Below are positions 1 to 8,551 of a DNA stretch of 64,000 bases, piece by piece (the first letter of the stretch is position 1; each line of letters opens with the position of its first letter). Under the pieces are notes generated by a model. The model ran no database searches, was not told where the DNA came from, and worked only from the letters and a program-made list of their open reading frames with translations. Source of the stretch: Achromobacter seleniivolatilans. Lineage in GTDB: Bacteria; Pseudomonadota; Gammaproteobacteria; Burkholderiales; Burkholderiaceae_B. The DNA lies in contig NZ_CP132976.1 of the NCBI RefSeq assembly GCF_030864005.1, forward strand, positions 3,844,001 through 3,908,000, written 5' to 3'. Both the position numbers and the translations under genes were made by a program.

Positions 1-2
1 TG

Positions 3-692
3 CCGATGGCCGTGCAGGCGCTGTTGACCTTGTTGCTGGTGGTGCCCATGGGCCCGCAGCTGTATCGATTGTTCTACCAGCCCATCGCGTCGGCATCGAC
101 GCTGGTGCTGCTGATCGTTTCCATCGCCGTACACCTGGCGCTGGTAGGGTTGGGTCTGCTGGCATTCGGCGCCGAGGGCGCCCGCACTGCGCCGTTCAGC
201 GACGCCAGCTTGGCGCTCGGCCCCATCAACATCAACAGCCAGGCGCTGTGGGTGGTGGCCGTGTCAGCCGTGCTGATCGTGGTGCTTTATCAGTTCTTTG
301 AACGCTCCATGTACGGCAAGGCCTTGCGCGCTGCCGCTTTCAACCGGCTGGGCGCGCGGTTGATGGGCATTTCCCCCATTTTCGCCGGCCGAGCCACGTT
401 CTTTCTAGCGGCGCTGATCGGCACGGTATCTGGAATTTTGATCGCGCCCATTACCACCATGTATTTTGATTCGGGATTCATGGTCAGCCTGAAAGGGTTT
501 GTGGGCGCCATCATCGGCGGTCTGGTCAGTTATCCGCTGGCAGCCGCGGGTGCCATTCTGGTCGGCCTGATCGAAGCTTTTTCGTCATTCTGGGCCAGCG
601 CCTACAAAGAAATCATTGTGTTTACGCTGATCATCCCCGTGCTGCTCTGGCGCTCGCTGAAAAGCCATCACGTCGAGGAAGAAGACGAATGA
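3..692 (+). CDS. livH: Branched-chain amino acid ABC transporter permease, LivH type (5' end outside window)
   Basis: This is the C-terminal part of a LivH-type inner-membrane permease of a HAAT-family ABC importer. The frame is already open at the left edge, and members of the family are usually about 290 residues, so some 60-70 N-terminal residues probably lie outside the window. Several hydrophobic segments are visible, with the conserved cytoplasmic-loop stretch GFVGAIIGGL near the end. The protein ends in an acidic tail (HHVEEEDE). Its stop overlaps the next start by 4 bases (ATGA), which suggests translational coupling within a liv operon. The actual substrate (leucine, another amino acid, or an amide or urea) cannot be told from the permease. 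Confidence 0.88.
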   Translation, partial: PMAVQALLTLLLVVPMGPQLYRLFYQPIASASTLVLLIVSIAVHLALVGLGLLAFGAEGARTAPFSDASLALGPININSQALWVVAVSAVLIVVLYQFFERSMYGKALRAAAFNRLGARLMGISPIFAGRATFFLAALIGTVSGILIAPITTMYFDSGFMVSLKGFVGAIIGGLVSYPLAAAGAILVGLIEAFSSFWASAYKEIIVFTLIIPVLLWRSLKSHHVEEEDE

Positions 693-2485
693 ACCCGCGC
701 TATATCCTCTTCGCATTCCTGGCGCTGCTGGCGCTGGGTCCATTGGCCCTGCCGCCTTTCTACGTCACGCTGCTGAACTACATCGGTCTTTATGCACTGG
801 TAGCGCTCGGTCTGGTTCTGCTGACGGGCGTGGGCGGGCTGACGAGCTTTGGGCAAGCCGCCTTTGTAGGCGTGGGCGCCTACACCACCGCGATCCTGAC
901 CACACGCGCCGACACGCTGCCGTCGTGGCTGGCGTGGCTGGGCACATCGCCGTGGCTGACTTTACTGGCTGGCCTGGCGCTGACGCTTGTGATTGCGTAC
1001 CTGCTGGGCGCGATCACCTTGAAACTATCAGGCCATTTTCTGCCGCTGGGCACCATTGCCTGGGGCCTGTCGCTCTACTTCGCGTTCGGCTCCATGGAAG
1101 GCCTGGGCGGCCACACGGGCATCCCGGATATTCCAGCCATCAGTCTGTTCGGCTGGTCGCTGAACCAGGGCGGCCACATTTATTACCTGATCTGGGCGTT
1201 TCTGCTGATCGCGGTATGGTCCACGCAGAACCTGCTGGACTCCCGTGAAGGCCGCGCCATCAGGGCGCTCAAGGGCGGCCGCGTCATGGCCGAATCCATG
1301 GGCGTGAACACTGCGCGTTCGCGGATGGTGATCTTCGTCATCGCCGCGTTGCAGGCATGCGCGTCGGGCTGGCTGTACGCGCACATGCAGCGGTTTGTGA
1401 ACCCCAATCCGTTCGGCCTGCAAATGGGCATCGAATACCTGTTCATGACCGTCATCGGCGGCGCGGGTCAGGTCTGGGGCGCGCTCGTCGGCGCGGGCGT
1501 ATTCACCGTGCTCAAGCAATGGCTGCAAGACTGGCTGCCCAAGGTGCTGGGCCAAACCGGCAACTTCGAAGTCATTGTGTTTGGCTTCGGCATGGTGCTG
1601 CTGCTGCATCGCGCCCGCAGCGGCTTGTGGCCGGTGCTGACCCGCTGGATTCCAGTCAAGAAGCAAGCGCGCAAACTGGACATGGACGCCGAGCCTCTGC
1701 CCAAAAAACCCATGCCGCCGCGCGGCGAGGTAGTGCTGAAGGCTGTGGACGTGACACGCAAGTTCGGCGGGCTGGTGGCCAACAACGCCATGAACCTGGA
1801 AATCCGTGCCGGCGAAATCCTGGCGCTGATCGGCCCCAATGGCGCCGGCAAGAGCACGATGTTCAACCAGATCTCCGGCGTAGACACACCCACGTCGGGG
1901 ACCGTGACACTGCTGGGACAACCCGTGGCAGGTTCCGGCGCGCGCAATATTGCGCGGCTGGGCCTGTCGCGCACCTTCCAGCACGTGCGCCTGCTGGGCC
2001 GCATGAGCGTGCTGGAAAACGTGGCCATCGGCGCGCACTTGCGAGGGCACCGGGGAGTCATGCCCGCAGCTTGGCGCCTGGACCGCCCCGAAGAAGCGCG
2101 TCTCTTGGCCGAAGCGGCCCGTCAGGTTGAACGCGTTGGCCTGGGCAAACATCTGCATGATGAAGCCGGTTCGCTGGCCTTGGGCCAGCAGCGCATTCTG
2201 GAGATTGCGCGCGCACTGGCGTCCGATCCCTGCATCCTGCTGCTGGACGAACCGGCGGCCGGGTTGCGATATCAGGAAAAATGCGAGCTGGCCGAGCTGC
2301 TGAAGAAGCTGCGTGCAGAAGGCATGGCAATTCTGCTGGTTGAGCACGACATGGACTTCGTGATGGGGCTGGTGGATCGCGTTGTGGTGATGGACTTCGG
2401 CGAGAAAATCGCTGAAGGCCTACCCGCAGAGATTCAACACAACCCCGCAGTGCTGGAAGCCTATCTGGGCGGAGTGGACGAATGA
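689..2485 (+). CDS. Fused LivM permease - LivG ATP-binding protein of a branched-chain amino acid-type ABC importer
   Basis: The single 598-residue protein joins two subunits that are usually separate. Residues about 1-315 are a LivM-like permease with many hydrophobic spans and the loop [17 protein letters not shown] at its end. Residues about 345-598 are a LivG-like ATPase with Walker [10 protein letters not shown] near residue 382 and Walker [12 protein letters not shown] near 515. The ABC signature reads LALGQQR instead of LSGGQ; LivG proteins often have LSYGQQR, so this is a mild departure. There is no frameshift between the halves, so the fusion is genuine. Four-base overlaps with the genes on both sides place it in the middle of the liv operon. 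Confidence 0.92.
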   Translation: MNPRYILFAFLALLALGPLALPPFYVTLLNYIGLYALVALGLVLLTGVGGLTSFGQAAFVGVGAYTTAILTTRADTLPSWLAWLGTSPWLTLLAGLALTLVIAYLLGAITLKLSGHFLPLGTIAWGLSLYFAFGSMEGLGGHTGIPDIPAISLFGWSLNQGGHIYYLIWAFLLIAVWSTQNLLDSREGRAIRALKGGRVMAESMGVNTARSRMVIFVIAALQACASGWLYAHMQRFVNPNPFGLQMGIEYLFMTVIGGAGQVWGALVGAGVFTVLKQWLQDWLPKVLGQTGNFEVIVFGFGMVLLLHRARSGLWPVLTRWIPVKKQARKLDMDAEPLPKKPMPPRGEVVLKAVDVTRKFGGLVANNAMNLEIRAGEILALIGPNGAGKSTMFNQISGVDTPTSGTVTLLGQPVAGSGARNIARLGLSRTFQHVRLLGRMSVLENVAIGAHLRGHRGVMPAAWRLDRPEEARLLAEAARQVERVGLGKHLHDEAGSLALGQQRILEIARALASDPCILLLDEPAAGLRYQEKCELAELLKKLRAEGMAILLVEHDMDFVMGLVDRVVVMDFGEKIAEGLPAEIQHNPAVLEAYLGGVDE

Positions 2486-3234
2486 TGAGCGCGACACTGC
2501 TGGAAGTACGCGACCTGCGCGTGGCCTACGACAAGGTCGAGGCCATCTCGGGCGTCAGCCTGAAAGTGGGCGAAGGCCAGATCGTGACCGTGATCGGCCC
2601 GAATGGCGCCGGCAAAACCACCCTGCTGTCCGCCATCATGGGCGTGCTGCCGTCAAGCGGCCAGATCGTGTTTGGCGGCAAGCAGCAGGAACATGCCGAG
2701 ATCGAAGAAATGGTCGCCGCGGGTATGAATCTTGTGCCCGAAAAGCGCGAGCTCTTTGCCGAAATGACGGTACAAGACAACTTGATGCTGGGCGCATTTC
2801 ATCGCTTTCGTACCGGCGTGCGCGACCAGGACAAAACCTTGGCCGAGGTCTACGAACTCTTTCCGCGTCTGAAAGAACGCCACGCCCAACTGGCCGGCAC
2901 CTTATCCGGCGGTGAACGCCAGATGCTGGCTGTGGGCCGCGCGCTGATGGCCAAACCCCGGCTGCTGATGCTGGATGAACCCAGCCTGGGGCTGGCCCCG
3001 CGCATTGTGCGCGAGGTGTTCCGCATCGTGGCGCGCCTGCGCGATATGGGCGTGTCCATCCTGCTCATCGAACAAAACGCACGGGCGGCGCTGCAAGTGG
3101 CCGACTACGCCTATGTGCTGGAGACGGGCGCCGTAACGCTGGAAGGCCCCGCGCCCGAAGTGGCGGTGGACCCGCGTGTGGTCGAGGTGTATTTGGGACT
3201 GGGGCACGGAGCGCCGGCAGCGGCGCCCGTGTAA
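2482..3234 (+). CDS. livF: Branched-chain amino acid ABC transporter ATP-binding protein LivF
   Basis: This is the second ATPase of the importer, 250 residues, the normal LivF length. It carries Walker [10 protein letters not shown], the signature LSGGERQ, and Walker [14 protein letters not shown], whose LGLAP extension is typical of LivF. It should dimerise with the LivG half of the upstream fusion on the cytoplasmic face. The start overlaps the upstream stop (ATGATGA), and a second in-frame ATG follows directly, so the true start may be either. No periplasmic binding protein for the importer lies downstream; it is presumably left of the window or elsewhere. Confidence 0.93.
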   Translation: MMSATLLEVRDLRVAYDKVEAISGVSLKVGEGQIVTVIGPNGAGKTTLLSAIMGVLPSSGQIVFGGKQQEHAEIEEMVAAGMNLVPEKRELFAEMTVQDNLMLGAFHRFRTGVRDQDKTLAEVYELFPRLKERHAQLAGTLSGGERQMLAVGRALMAKPRLLMLDEPSLGLAPRIVREVFRIVARLRDMGVSILLIEQNARAALQVADYAYVLETGAVTLEGPAPEVAVDPRVVEVYLGLGHGAPAAAPV

Positions 3235-3271
3235 ACCGCAGATTCAGACCTGGCCTGCCGCGCAGCGCGCG

Positions 3272-4207
3272 TCAGGCCACGCCGCGCCGCCTGTCGCGGC
3301 GATACAGCGCATACCCCAACGGCCACATGGCCGCGACCATGAAGGTCGCCATAGGGTTGGTCAGCTTGTAGGCCTGCACAGCGGTTGGCACGCCGGAATG
3401 CTTCAGGTGCAACCGGAAGCGCGTGTAGCGGGCCGCAGCCATGATGAATTCACGCGGCCGGTAGCGGAAGAATTCCAGGTGGTGTTGCAGCATGTCCCAA
3501 GCCAGCAGATAAAGGCCTTGAGCATTGCTGGCCACGGACACTGCGCCCTGGCTCAAACCGCCCGGCGTGTCGTGATAGGTACGCACCACGCGATTGATGA
3601 AACGGCTCAGGTAGCCTGCGCGCGCTATCGCCCACCAGACCAGGCTTTCCGGCACAAAACCCGCCACATCTTCCGGGAAGGGATACTTCCGAAGGATGTC
3701 AGTGCGCATACAGCCGAATTTCTCGCCTTTGATGCGGTAGCGGAAATAGACGTCGACGGCCGTGCTGTCGAACACGTCTTGCGGATAGCGGTCGCCCACG
3801 ATGCTGCCGTCAGGCCGCGCGCACAGACCGGTTATCGCAACATAGGAGTCACGCCGGCCCGGCGGAATGCTGTCCCAGGCGTCTTTGAACGTGGCCAACG
3901 CATCCGGCGGCATTTCGTCGTCGCTGTCCAGCCCGACAATCATCTGGCCTTGCGCTTCGCGCACGCCGCGATTGAAGGCCGTCTTCTTGTGCTGGTTGTT
4001 CTGCCAGACATAGCGGATCGGAAAATCGGCGCGAGTCTGCCAATCCAGTATGGATTCGTGGGTATTGTCGGTGGAACCATCGTCCACCACCACCCATTCA
4101 AAATCTCTGAATGTTTGCTGGGAAAGAGATTCGTACACCCGGTGCAACGTGCCCGCCCGGTTATAGGTGGGCGTCAGAACGGTGAAAAAGACTGGTGTAT
4201 CGGTCAT
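3272..4207 (-). CDS. Glycosyltransferase family 2
   Basis: The 311-residue protein begins with the GT-A sugar-nucleotide fold: TVLTPTYNRAGTLHRVY, then VVVDDGSTDNT, then the metal-binding DxD region as GLDSDDE near residue 95. It probably transfers a sugar from a nucleotide donor to a cell-envelope acceptor, but donor and acceptor cannot be read from sequence. There is no clear membrane anchor. It converges on livF and stands alone, with no capsule or lipopolysaccharide cluster beside it. The LysR gene at 4424 is divergent from it and could regulate it, though LysR genes often regulate distant targets. Confidence 0.85.
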   Translation of the reverse strand: MTDTPVFFTVLTPTYNRAGTLHRVYESLSQQTFRDFEWVVVDDGSTDNTHESILDWQTRADFPIRYVWQNNQHKKTAFNRGVREAQGQMIVGLDSDDEMPPDALATFKDAWDSIPPGRRDSYVAITGLCARPDGSIVGDRYPQDVFDSTAVDVYFRYRIKGEKFGCMRTDILRKYPFPEDVAGFVPESLVWWAIARAGYLSRFINRVVRTYHDTPGGLSQGAVSVASNAQGLYLLAWDMLQHHLEFFRYRPREFIMAAARYTRFRLHLKHSGVPTAVQAYKLTNPMATFMVAAMWPLGYALYRRDRRRGVA

Positions 4208-4315
4208 GCCTGCTTTGCCCCTTTGCGATCTTCATGCAACCGCTGCGGTCTTGGTCTTTATGTTTTCGCCTGAAGTGTAGGGGATATGCCTGTGCTAACC
4301 GATGGCATGGCATTC

Positions 4316-4333
4316 AAATTTGCAATCAAATCT
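4316..4333. promoter_or_regulatory. Imperfect inverted repeat in the glycosyltransferase/LysR divergent gap
   Basis: ATTTG at 4318-4322 and CAAAT at 4327-4331 form an inverted repeat with a 4-base centre inside a locally AT-rich patch, about 90 bases before the LysR start. Dyads in this position often bind the divergently encoded LysR protein. No experimental support can be drawn from sequence, and short AT dyads also arise by chance. Confidence 0.3.
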
Positions 4334-4423
4334 GACAAGACGTGCTTTTTTTGCCTCGCGGCAGCGATTTCCGGGCATGGACCGCCAGCGGTAGTGGCGT
4401 AAACTCGGGCGGCCAAATTCGGA

Positions 4424-5404
4424 ATGTATATGGAAGCCTCGACTGTTCAGCTCAATGACATTGCCTTGTTCGTAGAGGTTGCCAAGCGCAAGAGCTTCAG
4501 CCTGGCGGCGCGCGCCCTGGACATGCCCACGTCTACGCTGTCGCGCCGCATCAACGAATTGGAGCGCGCCATTGGTTTGCGGCTGATCAACCGCAATACG
4601 CGGCGGCTGGACCTGACCGAAGCTGGCGCGGCCTATATGCGCCGCTGTCAGGGCCTGATTGACGAAGCGCGGCTGGCGCACGAACAATTGCAGTCGCTAT
4701 CGGGCGGCCCGTCCGGCAACCTGCGGGTATCCATGCCCTACAGCCTGGCCATCTGGCTGCTGCCGGAAACCATCAATGACTTCACCGACCGTTACCCGGA
4801 AGTCGAGTGCGAATTTGACCTGAGCATGATGACCGCGTCCGACGCGCAAGGCACGCCGTTCGATGTGGTGCTGCGCTTTGGACGTAATACCGACTATCCG
4901 CTGTCCGACATCGATACCGGCAACGGCAATGCCGCCGGCACGGCCCTTACGCGCAGCAATGGCACGGTGGTGCAGGAACTGGTGTCTCTGGACAACTATC
5001 TGTATGCGTCCGACCGCTACCTTGAGCGCCACGGCGAACCCAAGACACCGTCTGATTTAACGCAGCATCAATGCCTGCGCACCACGATCGACGACGCGCA
5101 TTCGCACTGGACCCTGCACAAAGGCGCTCACAGCGAACGCGTGCCGGTCAGCGGCCATCTGGCGGCCAACAACATGAGCATTGCGGGCACCCTGGCCGGT
5201 CTGGATCTGGCCATCACACGCATGCCGCACTGTCAGGCGCTGGACCCCATCATCAAGCGCAATTCGCTCAAGCGCGTGCTGCCGGGCTGGTCGGTGGACC
5301 CGATCTCGATCTACGTGGTGTATCCGTCGAGCATCCAACCGGCAAAAACGCGGGCTTTCATGGATTTCATCCTGCCTAAGCTCGGGCCGGCGCAGCCTGC
5401 CTGA
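4424..5404 (+). CDS. LysR-family transcriptional regulator
   Basis: The N-terminal winged helix-turn-helix is clear (ALFVEVAKRKSFSLAARALD, then PTSTLSRRINELE), followed by the two-lobed effector-binding domain. At 326 residues it has normal length. It belongs to the AaeR/DmlR-like LysR subgroup, judged from the SFSLAA...TSTLSRRI pattern. Two starts are possible six bases apart (ATG at 4424 or 4430). It stands between a divergent glycosyltransferase and a strong terminator at 5466-5506. Its effector and target genes are unknown. Confidence 0.88.
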   Translation: MYMEASTVQLNDIALFVEVAKRKSFSLAARALDMPTSTLSRRINELERAIGLRLINRNTRRLDLTEAGAAYMRRCQGLIDEARLAHEQLQSLSGGPSGNLRVSMPYSLAIWLLPETINDFTDRYPEVECEFDLSMMTASDAQGTPFDVVLRFGRNTDYPLSDIDTGNGNAAGTALTRSNGTVVQELVSLDNYLYASDRYLERHGEPKTPSDLTQHQCLRTTIDDAHSHWTLHKGAHSERVPVSGHLAANNMSIAGTLAGLDLAITRMPHCQALDPIIKRNSLKRVLPGWSVDPISIYVVYPSSIQPAKTRAFMDFILPKLGPAQPA

Positions 5405-5444
5405 TGGGTTCCACGCAAAACCCGTAAGCCATTGCCCGCCCACT

Positions 5445-5477
5445 AAAGAAAAATCCCCGCCAAAGAAAAATCCCCGC
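5445..5477. repeat. Tandem 16-base direct repeat beside the LysR terminator
   Basis: The sequence AAAGAAAAATCCCCGC occurs at 5445-5460 and again at 5462-5477, one base apart. The second copy is the left arm of the terminator hairpin at 5466-5506. The first copy could pair with the same right arm, giving an alternative longer-loop hairpin. It looks like a local duplication of the terminator arm rather than a dispersed repeat. Confidence 0.7.
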
Positions 5478-5506
5478 TTAAAGGCTTGCGCCTTGCGGGG
5501 ATTTTT
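5466..5506. terminator. Bidirectional intrinsic terminator between LysR and the 42-residue gene
   Basis: A perfect 12-base stem (AAAAATCCCCGC at 5466-5477 with GCGGGGATTTTT at 5495-5506) encloses an inner hairpin AAGGC-TTGC-GCCTT. The outer A/T runs give a U tract on both strands. It therefore serves the LysR gene on the plus strand and the small basic gene on the minus strand. Confidence 0.9.
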
Positions 5507-5542
5507 CAGATCAGGCCTGGGCGAACCCCGGCCACACGTCAA

Positions 5543-5671
5543 TTAGACGCGCTTGATCTTTTCCAGCATCTTGAAAACACCCTTGGGCGACTTGACGAAC
5601 AAGCGCTTGAAAGCCTTGCCCAAGCAACGGCGTTCCAGGGTGTTACGACGCACGCGTTTGCGTTCAGCCAT
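5543..5671 (-). CDS. Small highly basic protein, 42 residues, unknown function
   Basis: The start codon at 5671 follows a good Shine-Dalgarno sequence (AGGAG, 7 bases upstream), and the gene ends just before a strong terminator, so it looks like a transcribed single-gene unit. The product begins MAERKRVRRNTLERR and ends KMLEKIKRV. About 17 of the 42 residues are Lys or Arg and only three are acidic, so it probably binds nucleic acid or the ribosome; this is inference. An upstream in-frame ATG would give 90 residues, but it has no ribosome site and a less regular composition. I do not recognise a family. Confidence 0.6.
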   Translation of the reverse strand: MAERKRVRRNTLERRCLGKAFKRLFVKSPKGVFKMLEKIKRV

Positions 5672-5906
5672 GTTGATTCTCCTGTTGAATTTGCGGAAAA
5701 AAGGTGACCGCACAACCGGAATTCGGGCTGGCGGAAAAATTCGGATAACTTGGCATTTTAGCCTGAAATCCAAAGACCGCGCCAAAGGCAGGGAAAAGAG
5801 ACCTGCTCTACCCAACAGCCGACGCGAGGCAATAATGCGGGACAGATTGACCCATCATAGTCCCCAGCGCGCCTGCGTGCCGCGCCAGACCCGCTTTATT
5901 CCACGC

Positions 5907-6845
5907 CTATGTGCCAGCAGCCGTGTTTTTCAAGCGTTCCTGCACCTGTTCGGCACGCGGCAGCGGATCTACCGCGCCGTAACCCAGCGTGGACAACGCT
6001 GCCGCCACATTGGCGTAGCGCACGGCATCCTCCCAGGAGTCGCCCAGGCAGCGGCGCGCCAACAGGCTGCCCGCGAAGCAATCCCCAGCGCCCGTGGCAT
6101 CTACCGCGTCTACACGCAGCGCGCCGACGGCGACACGGGTCCGGCCATCGTCAATGATTGAACCGTCTTTGCCCAGCTTCAGCACCACCACGCCCCCCGC
6201 GCCGCTATCCCGTATCCAGTCCAGTGTGCGTTCCGGATCATCATTGCCCGTCAAATGCTGCATGTCATCCATGCTGGGCAGAAACAGGTCGGCAGCGCGC
6301 ATGGTCTCGCGCAAAATGGCGCGGGCGCGGTCTACCGGCCACAAGCGCAGCCGCAGGTTGGAATCCAGGCTGATCTGGGTTCCCGCAGCCCGGGCGCGGT
6401 CGATGGCAGCAAATACCGTGTCGCAAGCGCTGGTGCTGATCGCCATGCTGATGCCTGACACATGCAGGAATTTCGCGCGTTCAATCAGACCGCTGTGCAA
6501 CGTGGCGGGCGTCATCAGACTGGCGGCCGAGCCTCGGCGCAGATAGCTGAACGCGTGGCCGTCGGGGCCGTGCTGCACAAAATACAGCCCCGTGTGAGCA
6601 TCGTCGTCCACCTGCACGCCCGAGGTGTCCACGCCCTCAGACTTCCATAAGTCCAGAAATTGGGCGCCGAACGCATCATTGCCCACCCGGGTCAGATAGG
6701 CGCAGCGCGCGCCCTGGCGAGCCGCGGCGATGACCGCGTTGGACGTATCGCCCCCAAAGCCTTGCAAGTATTGCTGCTGGTCTTTGCTGGTCTGATTCAG
6801 CTCCACCAGGGGCTCACCCAGCGCGACGATGTCGAAATCAGCCAT
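5907..6845 (-). CDS. kdgK: 2-dehydro-3-deoxygluconokinase (KDG kinase), PfkB family
   Basis: The 312-residue ribokinase-fold enzyme starts MADFDIVALGEPLVELN, typical of KDG kinases, and carries the PfkB active-site motif DAVDATGAGDCFAGSLL near its C-terminus with the catalytic Asp. It phosphorylates 2-keto-3-deoxygluconate to KDPG, the substrate of the aldolase encoded directly upstream. A longer start at 6920 is possible, but the chosen ATG has GAGG about 10 bases upstream and overlaps the eda stop by only 8 bases, fitting an operon. The product could act on a related keto-deoxy sugar acid; the Eda neighbour makes KDG most likely. Confidence 0.85.
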   Translation of the reverse strand: MADFDIVALGEPLVELNQTSKDQQQYLQGFGGDTSNAVIAAARQGARCAYLTRVGNDAFGAQFLDLWKSEGVDTSGVQVDDDAHTGLYFVQHGPDGHAFSYLRRGSAASLMTPATLHSGLIERAKFLHVSGISMAISTSACDTVFAAIDRARAAGTQISLDSNLRLRLWPVDRARAILRETMRAADLFLPSMDDMQHLTGNDDPERTLDWIRDSGAGGVVVLKLGKDGSIIDDGRTRVAVGALRVDAVDATGAGDCFAGSLLARRCLGDSWEDAVRYANVAAALSTLGYGAVDPLPRAEQVQERLKNTAAGT

Positions 6846-7488
6846 GGGCGGCCTCGCGGGTGCGGGTGATCTGCGCGACCAGCGCGGCGGTATCACGCGC
6901 GGCAAATGCCGCCTTGTCATAGAGATTGCTGCCGATGCCGACCAGCCCCGCGCCCGCCGCGAAATACGTGCCCATGTTTTCCTGGGTAATGCCGCCTGTG
7001 GGGCAGAAGATGGTGTCGGGGTAAACGGACTTCAGCGCGGCCAGATGCTTGGGGCCGCCCGTATCAGCGGGGAATACCTTCACCACGTCGACGCCGGCGC
7101 GCCGGGCCGCCAGCACTTCGGTGGGCGTGAACGCGCCCAGCAGGCACAAGGCCCCAGCGGCATGCGCCATATCGACGATATCCGTGGCTAGCGCCGGGGA
7201 CACCAGGAAATCGGCGCCAGCCACCAGCGCTTCACGCGCCTGGCTTTCGTCCAGCACCGTGCCCACGCCCAGCAGCAGACTGGCGCCGTGCTTGTCGCGC
7301 AGGGCACGCACCAAGTCTGTAACGCCGGGAATCGTCCAGGTCAGTTCCAGCGTGGTGCAACCGGCCGCCACGGCGACTTCGGCGGCATAGGCGGCAGTGG
7401 CCGCGTCGGTGTAGCGCAACACGGGAACGACCCGGGCCGCCAGCAGGGCGGAAAGCTTGGAGGCGATGGGAGCAGCGGATGCGGTCAT
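6838..7488 (-). CDS. eda: KDPG aldolase (2-dehydro-3-deoxy-phosphogluconate aldolase)
   Basis: The 216-residue class I aldolase of the Entner-Doudoroff family cleaves KDPG to pyruvate and glyceraldehyde 3-phosphate. The Schiff-base lysine sits in VDVVKVFPAD, the conserved glutamate in TTLELTW, and the phosphate loop in CPTGGITQEN. Length matches the family. I chose the ATG at 7488, preceded by AGAGGA, over a longer in-frame start that lacks family similarity. It lies 22 bases after the iclR stop and overlaps kdgK, so the three genes form one unit. A 6-phosphogalactonate aldolase is the main alternative, less likely next to a PfkB-type kinase. Confidence 0.88.
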   Translation of the reverse strand: MTASAAPIASKLSALLAARVVPVLRYTDAATAAYAAEVAVAAGCTTLELTWTIPGVTDLVRALRDKHGASLLLGVGTVLDESQAREALVAGADFLVSPALATDIVDMAHAAGALCLLGAFTPTEVLAARRAGVDVVKVFPADTGGPKHLAALKSVYPDTIFCPTGGITQENMGTYFAAGAGLVGIGSNLYDKAAFAARDTAALVAQITRTREAAHG

Positions 7489-7510
7489 GGAATTCCTCTG
7501 AGGCTGACGG

Positions 7511-8308
7511 TCAGACGCCGCCGGACGATACCGGCAGGACGGCAAGTTTGGCTGCGGCGGCATCACGCAGCCGCAGCAAAGGTTCGATATAGGCGGTTTG
7601 GGGATCGTCGCGCCGCCGGAACAGCAGCGTGCTGACGCTGACGCCCGCCACGGGCCGGCCAGCCGCGTCGCACAACGCCACGCCGTAGCAGACGATGCCG
7701 GCTTCATTTTCTTCGTTGTCCATGGCGTAACCCCGCGCCACGGCTTCAGCCAGCACCGCGCGCAAGGCGGGCAGGCTGGTCACCGTGCCCGGCATACGGG
7801 CGTCCAGCGGCAAACCGCGCAACAGGCGTTCGCGGGCGGGCTCGTCCAAAGCGGCCAGATAGGCTTTGCCCACCGCGCTGGAATGCAGCGCTACCGAAGA
7901 ACCCACCCGCGACACCATACGGACGGGGCCGGGGCTTTCGAGTTTGTCGATGTAGATCATTTCAGTGCCGGCCGGTACCGCCAGATGCACGGTTTCACCG
8001 GTAGCGTCGCGCAGCGTTTGAAGTTCAGGCGCCAGGGCCGCGCGCAGGTCGAATTGCGACCACGCCCGGCTGGCCAGCGACATCAGGCGCGTACCCAGGC
8101 GGTAAACACCGCCGCTTTCCGCCACCATGCCTTGCTCGGCCAGCGCCGCCACAATGCGGTACACGGTAGGACGGGGGTAACCGCAGCTACGCGCAAGCAG
8201 CGCCGCCGTAGGCGGTTCCGGAGCGTCGGCCACCGCCTGCAACACCGTCATGAATTTGGCAAACGCCGCAGCGCCCGCGACCTTGGTTTCCAGCAAGAAC
8301 GTCCCCAA
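7511..8308 (-). CDS. IclR-family transcriptional regulator of the kdg operon (KdgR-like)
   Basis: The protein has an N-terminal winged helix-turn-helix (TAALLARSCGYPRPTVYRIV) and a C-terminal GAF-like effector domain (GTEMIYIDKLESPGPVRMVS, then LHSSAVGKAYLA), the standard IclR layout at 265 residues. It is the first gene of an iclR-eda-kdgK unit and probably represses it until a keto-deoxy sugar acid binds. The start taken here is TTG with no clear ribosome site, so the real N-terminus could differ by some residues. The perfect palindrome at 8434-8450 upstream is a likely operator. Confidence 0.87.
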   Translation of the reverse strand: MGTFLLETKVAGAAAFAKFMTVLQAVADAPEPPTAALLARSCGYPRPTVYRIVAALAEQGMVAESGGVYRLGTRLMSLASRAWSQFDLRAALAPELQTLRDATGETVHLAVPAGTEMIYIDKLESPGPVRMVSRVGSSVALHSSAVGKAYLAALDEPARERLLRGLPLDARMPGTVTSLPALRAVLAEAVARGYAMDNEENEAGIVCYGVALCDAAGRPVAGVSVSTLLFRRRDDPQTAYIEPLLRLRDAAAAKLAVLPVSSGGV

Positions 8309-8399
8309 CTAACGGCAATCAGCCTTGAACAATGAACCCGTAGCAATGAACTCGCAGAATGCGCAAGACGGCTAGCGCGAAAATCAGACGAATCTGCGA

Positions 8400-8419
8400 T
8401 ACTGTTTATTTGTACAGCT
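8400..8419. promoter_or_regulatory. LexA (SOS) box upstream of uvrA
   Basis: TACTGTTTATTTGTACAGCT contains the CTGT-N8-ACAG core with an AT-rich centre. I count 15 of 20 matches to the gammaproteobacterial LexA consensus, and betaproteobacterial LexA uses the same core. It lies 132 bases before the uvrA start and 91 bases before the iclR start. Since uvrA genes are classic SOS targets, control of uvrA is the natural reading. Confidence 0.75.
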
Positions 8420-8433
8420 AGTCAGCCTATGTT

Positions 8434-8450
8434 TGTCCATATTATGGACA
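8434..8450. promoter_or_regulatory. Perfect palindrome, probable IclR-family operator
   Basis: TGTCCAT-ATT-ATGGACA is a perfect 7-base inverted repeat with a 3-base centre, in an AT-rich stretch 125 bases before the iclR start. Its size and symmetry resemble IclR/KdgR operators. A half site (TCCATAT) recurs near 8477. It lies 14 bases from the SOS box, so both regulators may act in one shared control region. Confidence 0.6.
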
Positions 8451-8551
8451 GGCGACTCACAATATAGGCAATTATTCCATATCGCCGCGCTCGGAACCAG
8501 CGATCGGTTGTCGCTCGGGCAGGCCTCTATCCTCAGGCTACGATACCGTCC

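Noticed and set aside
1028..2347. 439-residue minus-strand open frame opposite the fused liv gene
   Set aside because: Shadow of the coding frame; no domain, no ribosome site, and the opposite strand encodes clear LivM and LivG motifs.
3176..4273. 365-residue plus-strand open frame opposite the glycosyltransferase
   Set aside because: The minus strand carries clear glycosyltransferase family 2 motifs; this frame overlaps livF and has no family similarity.
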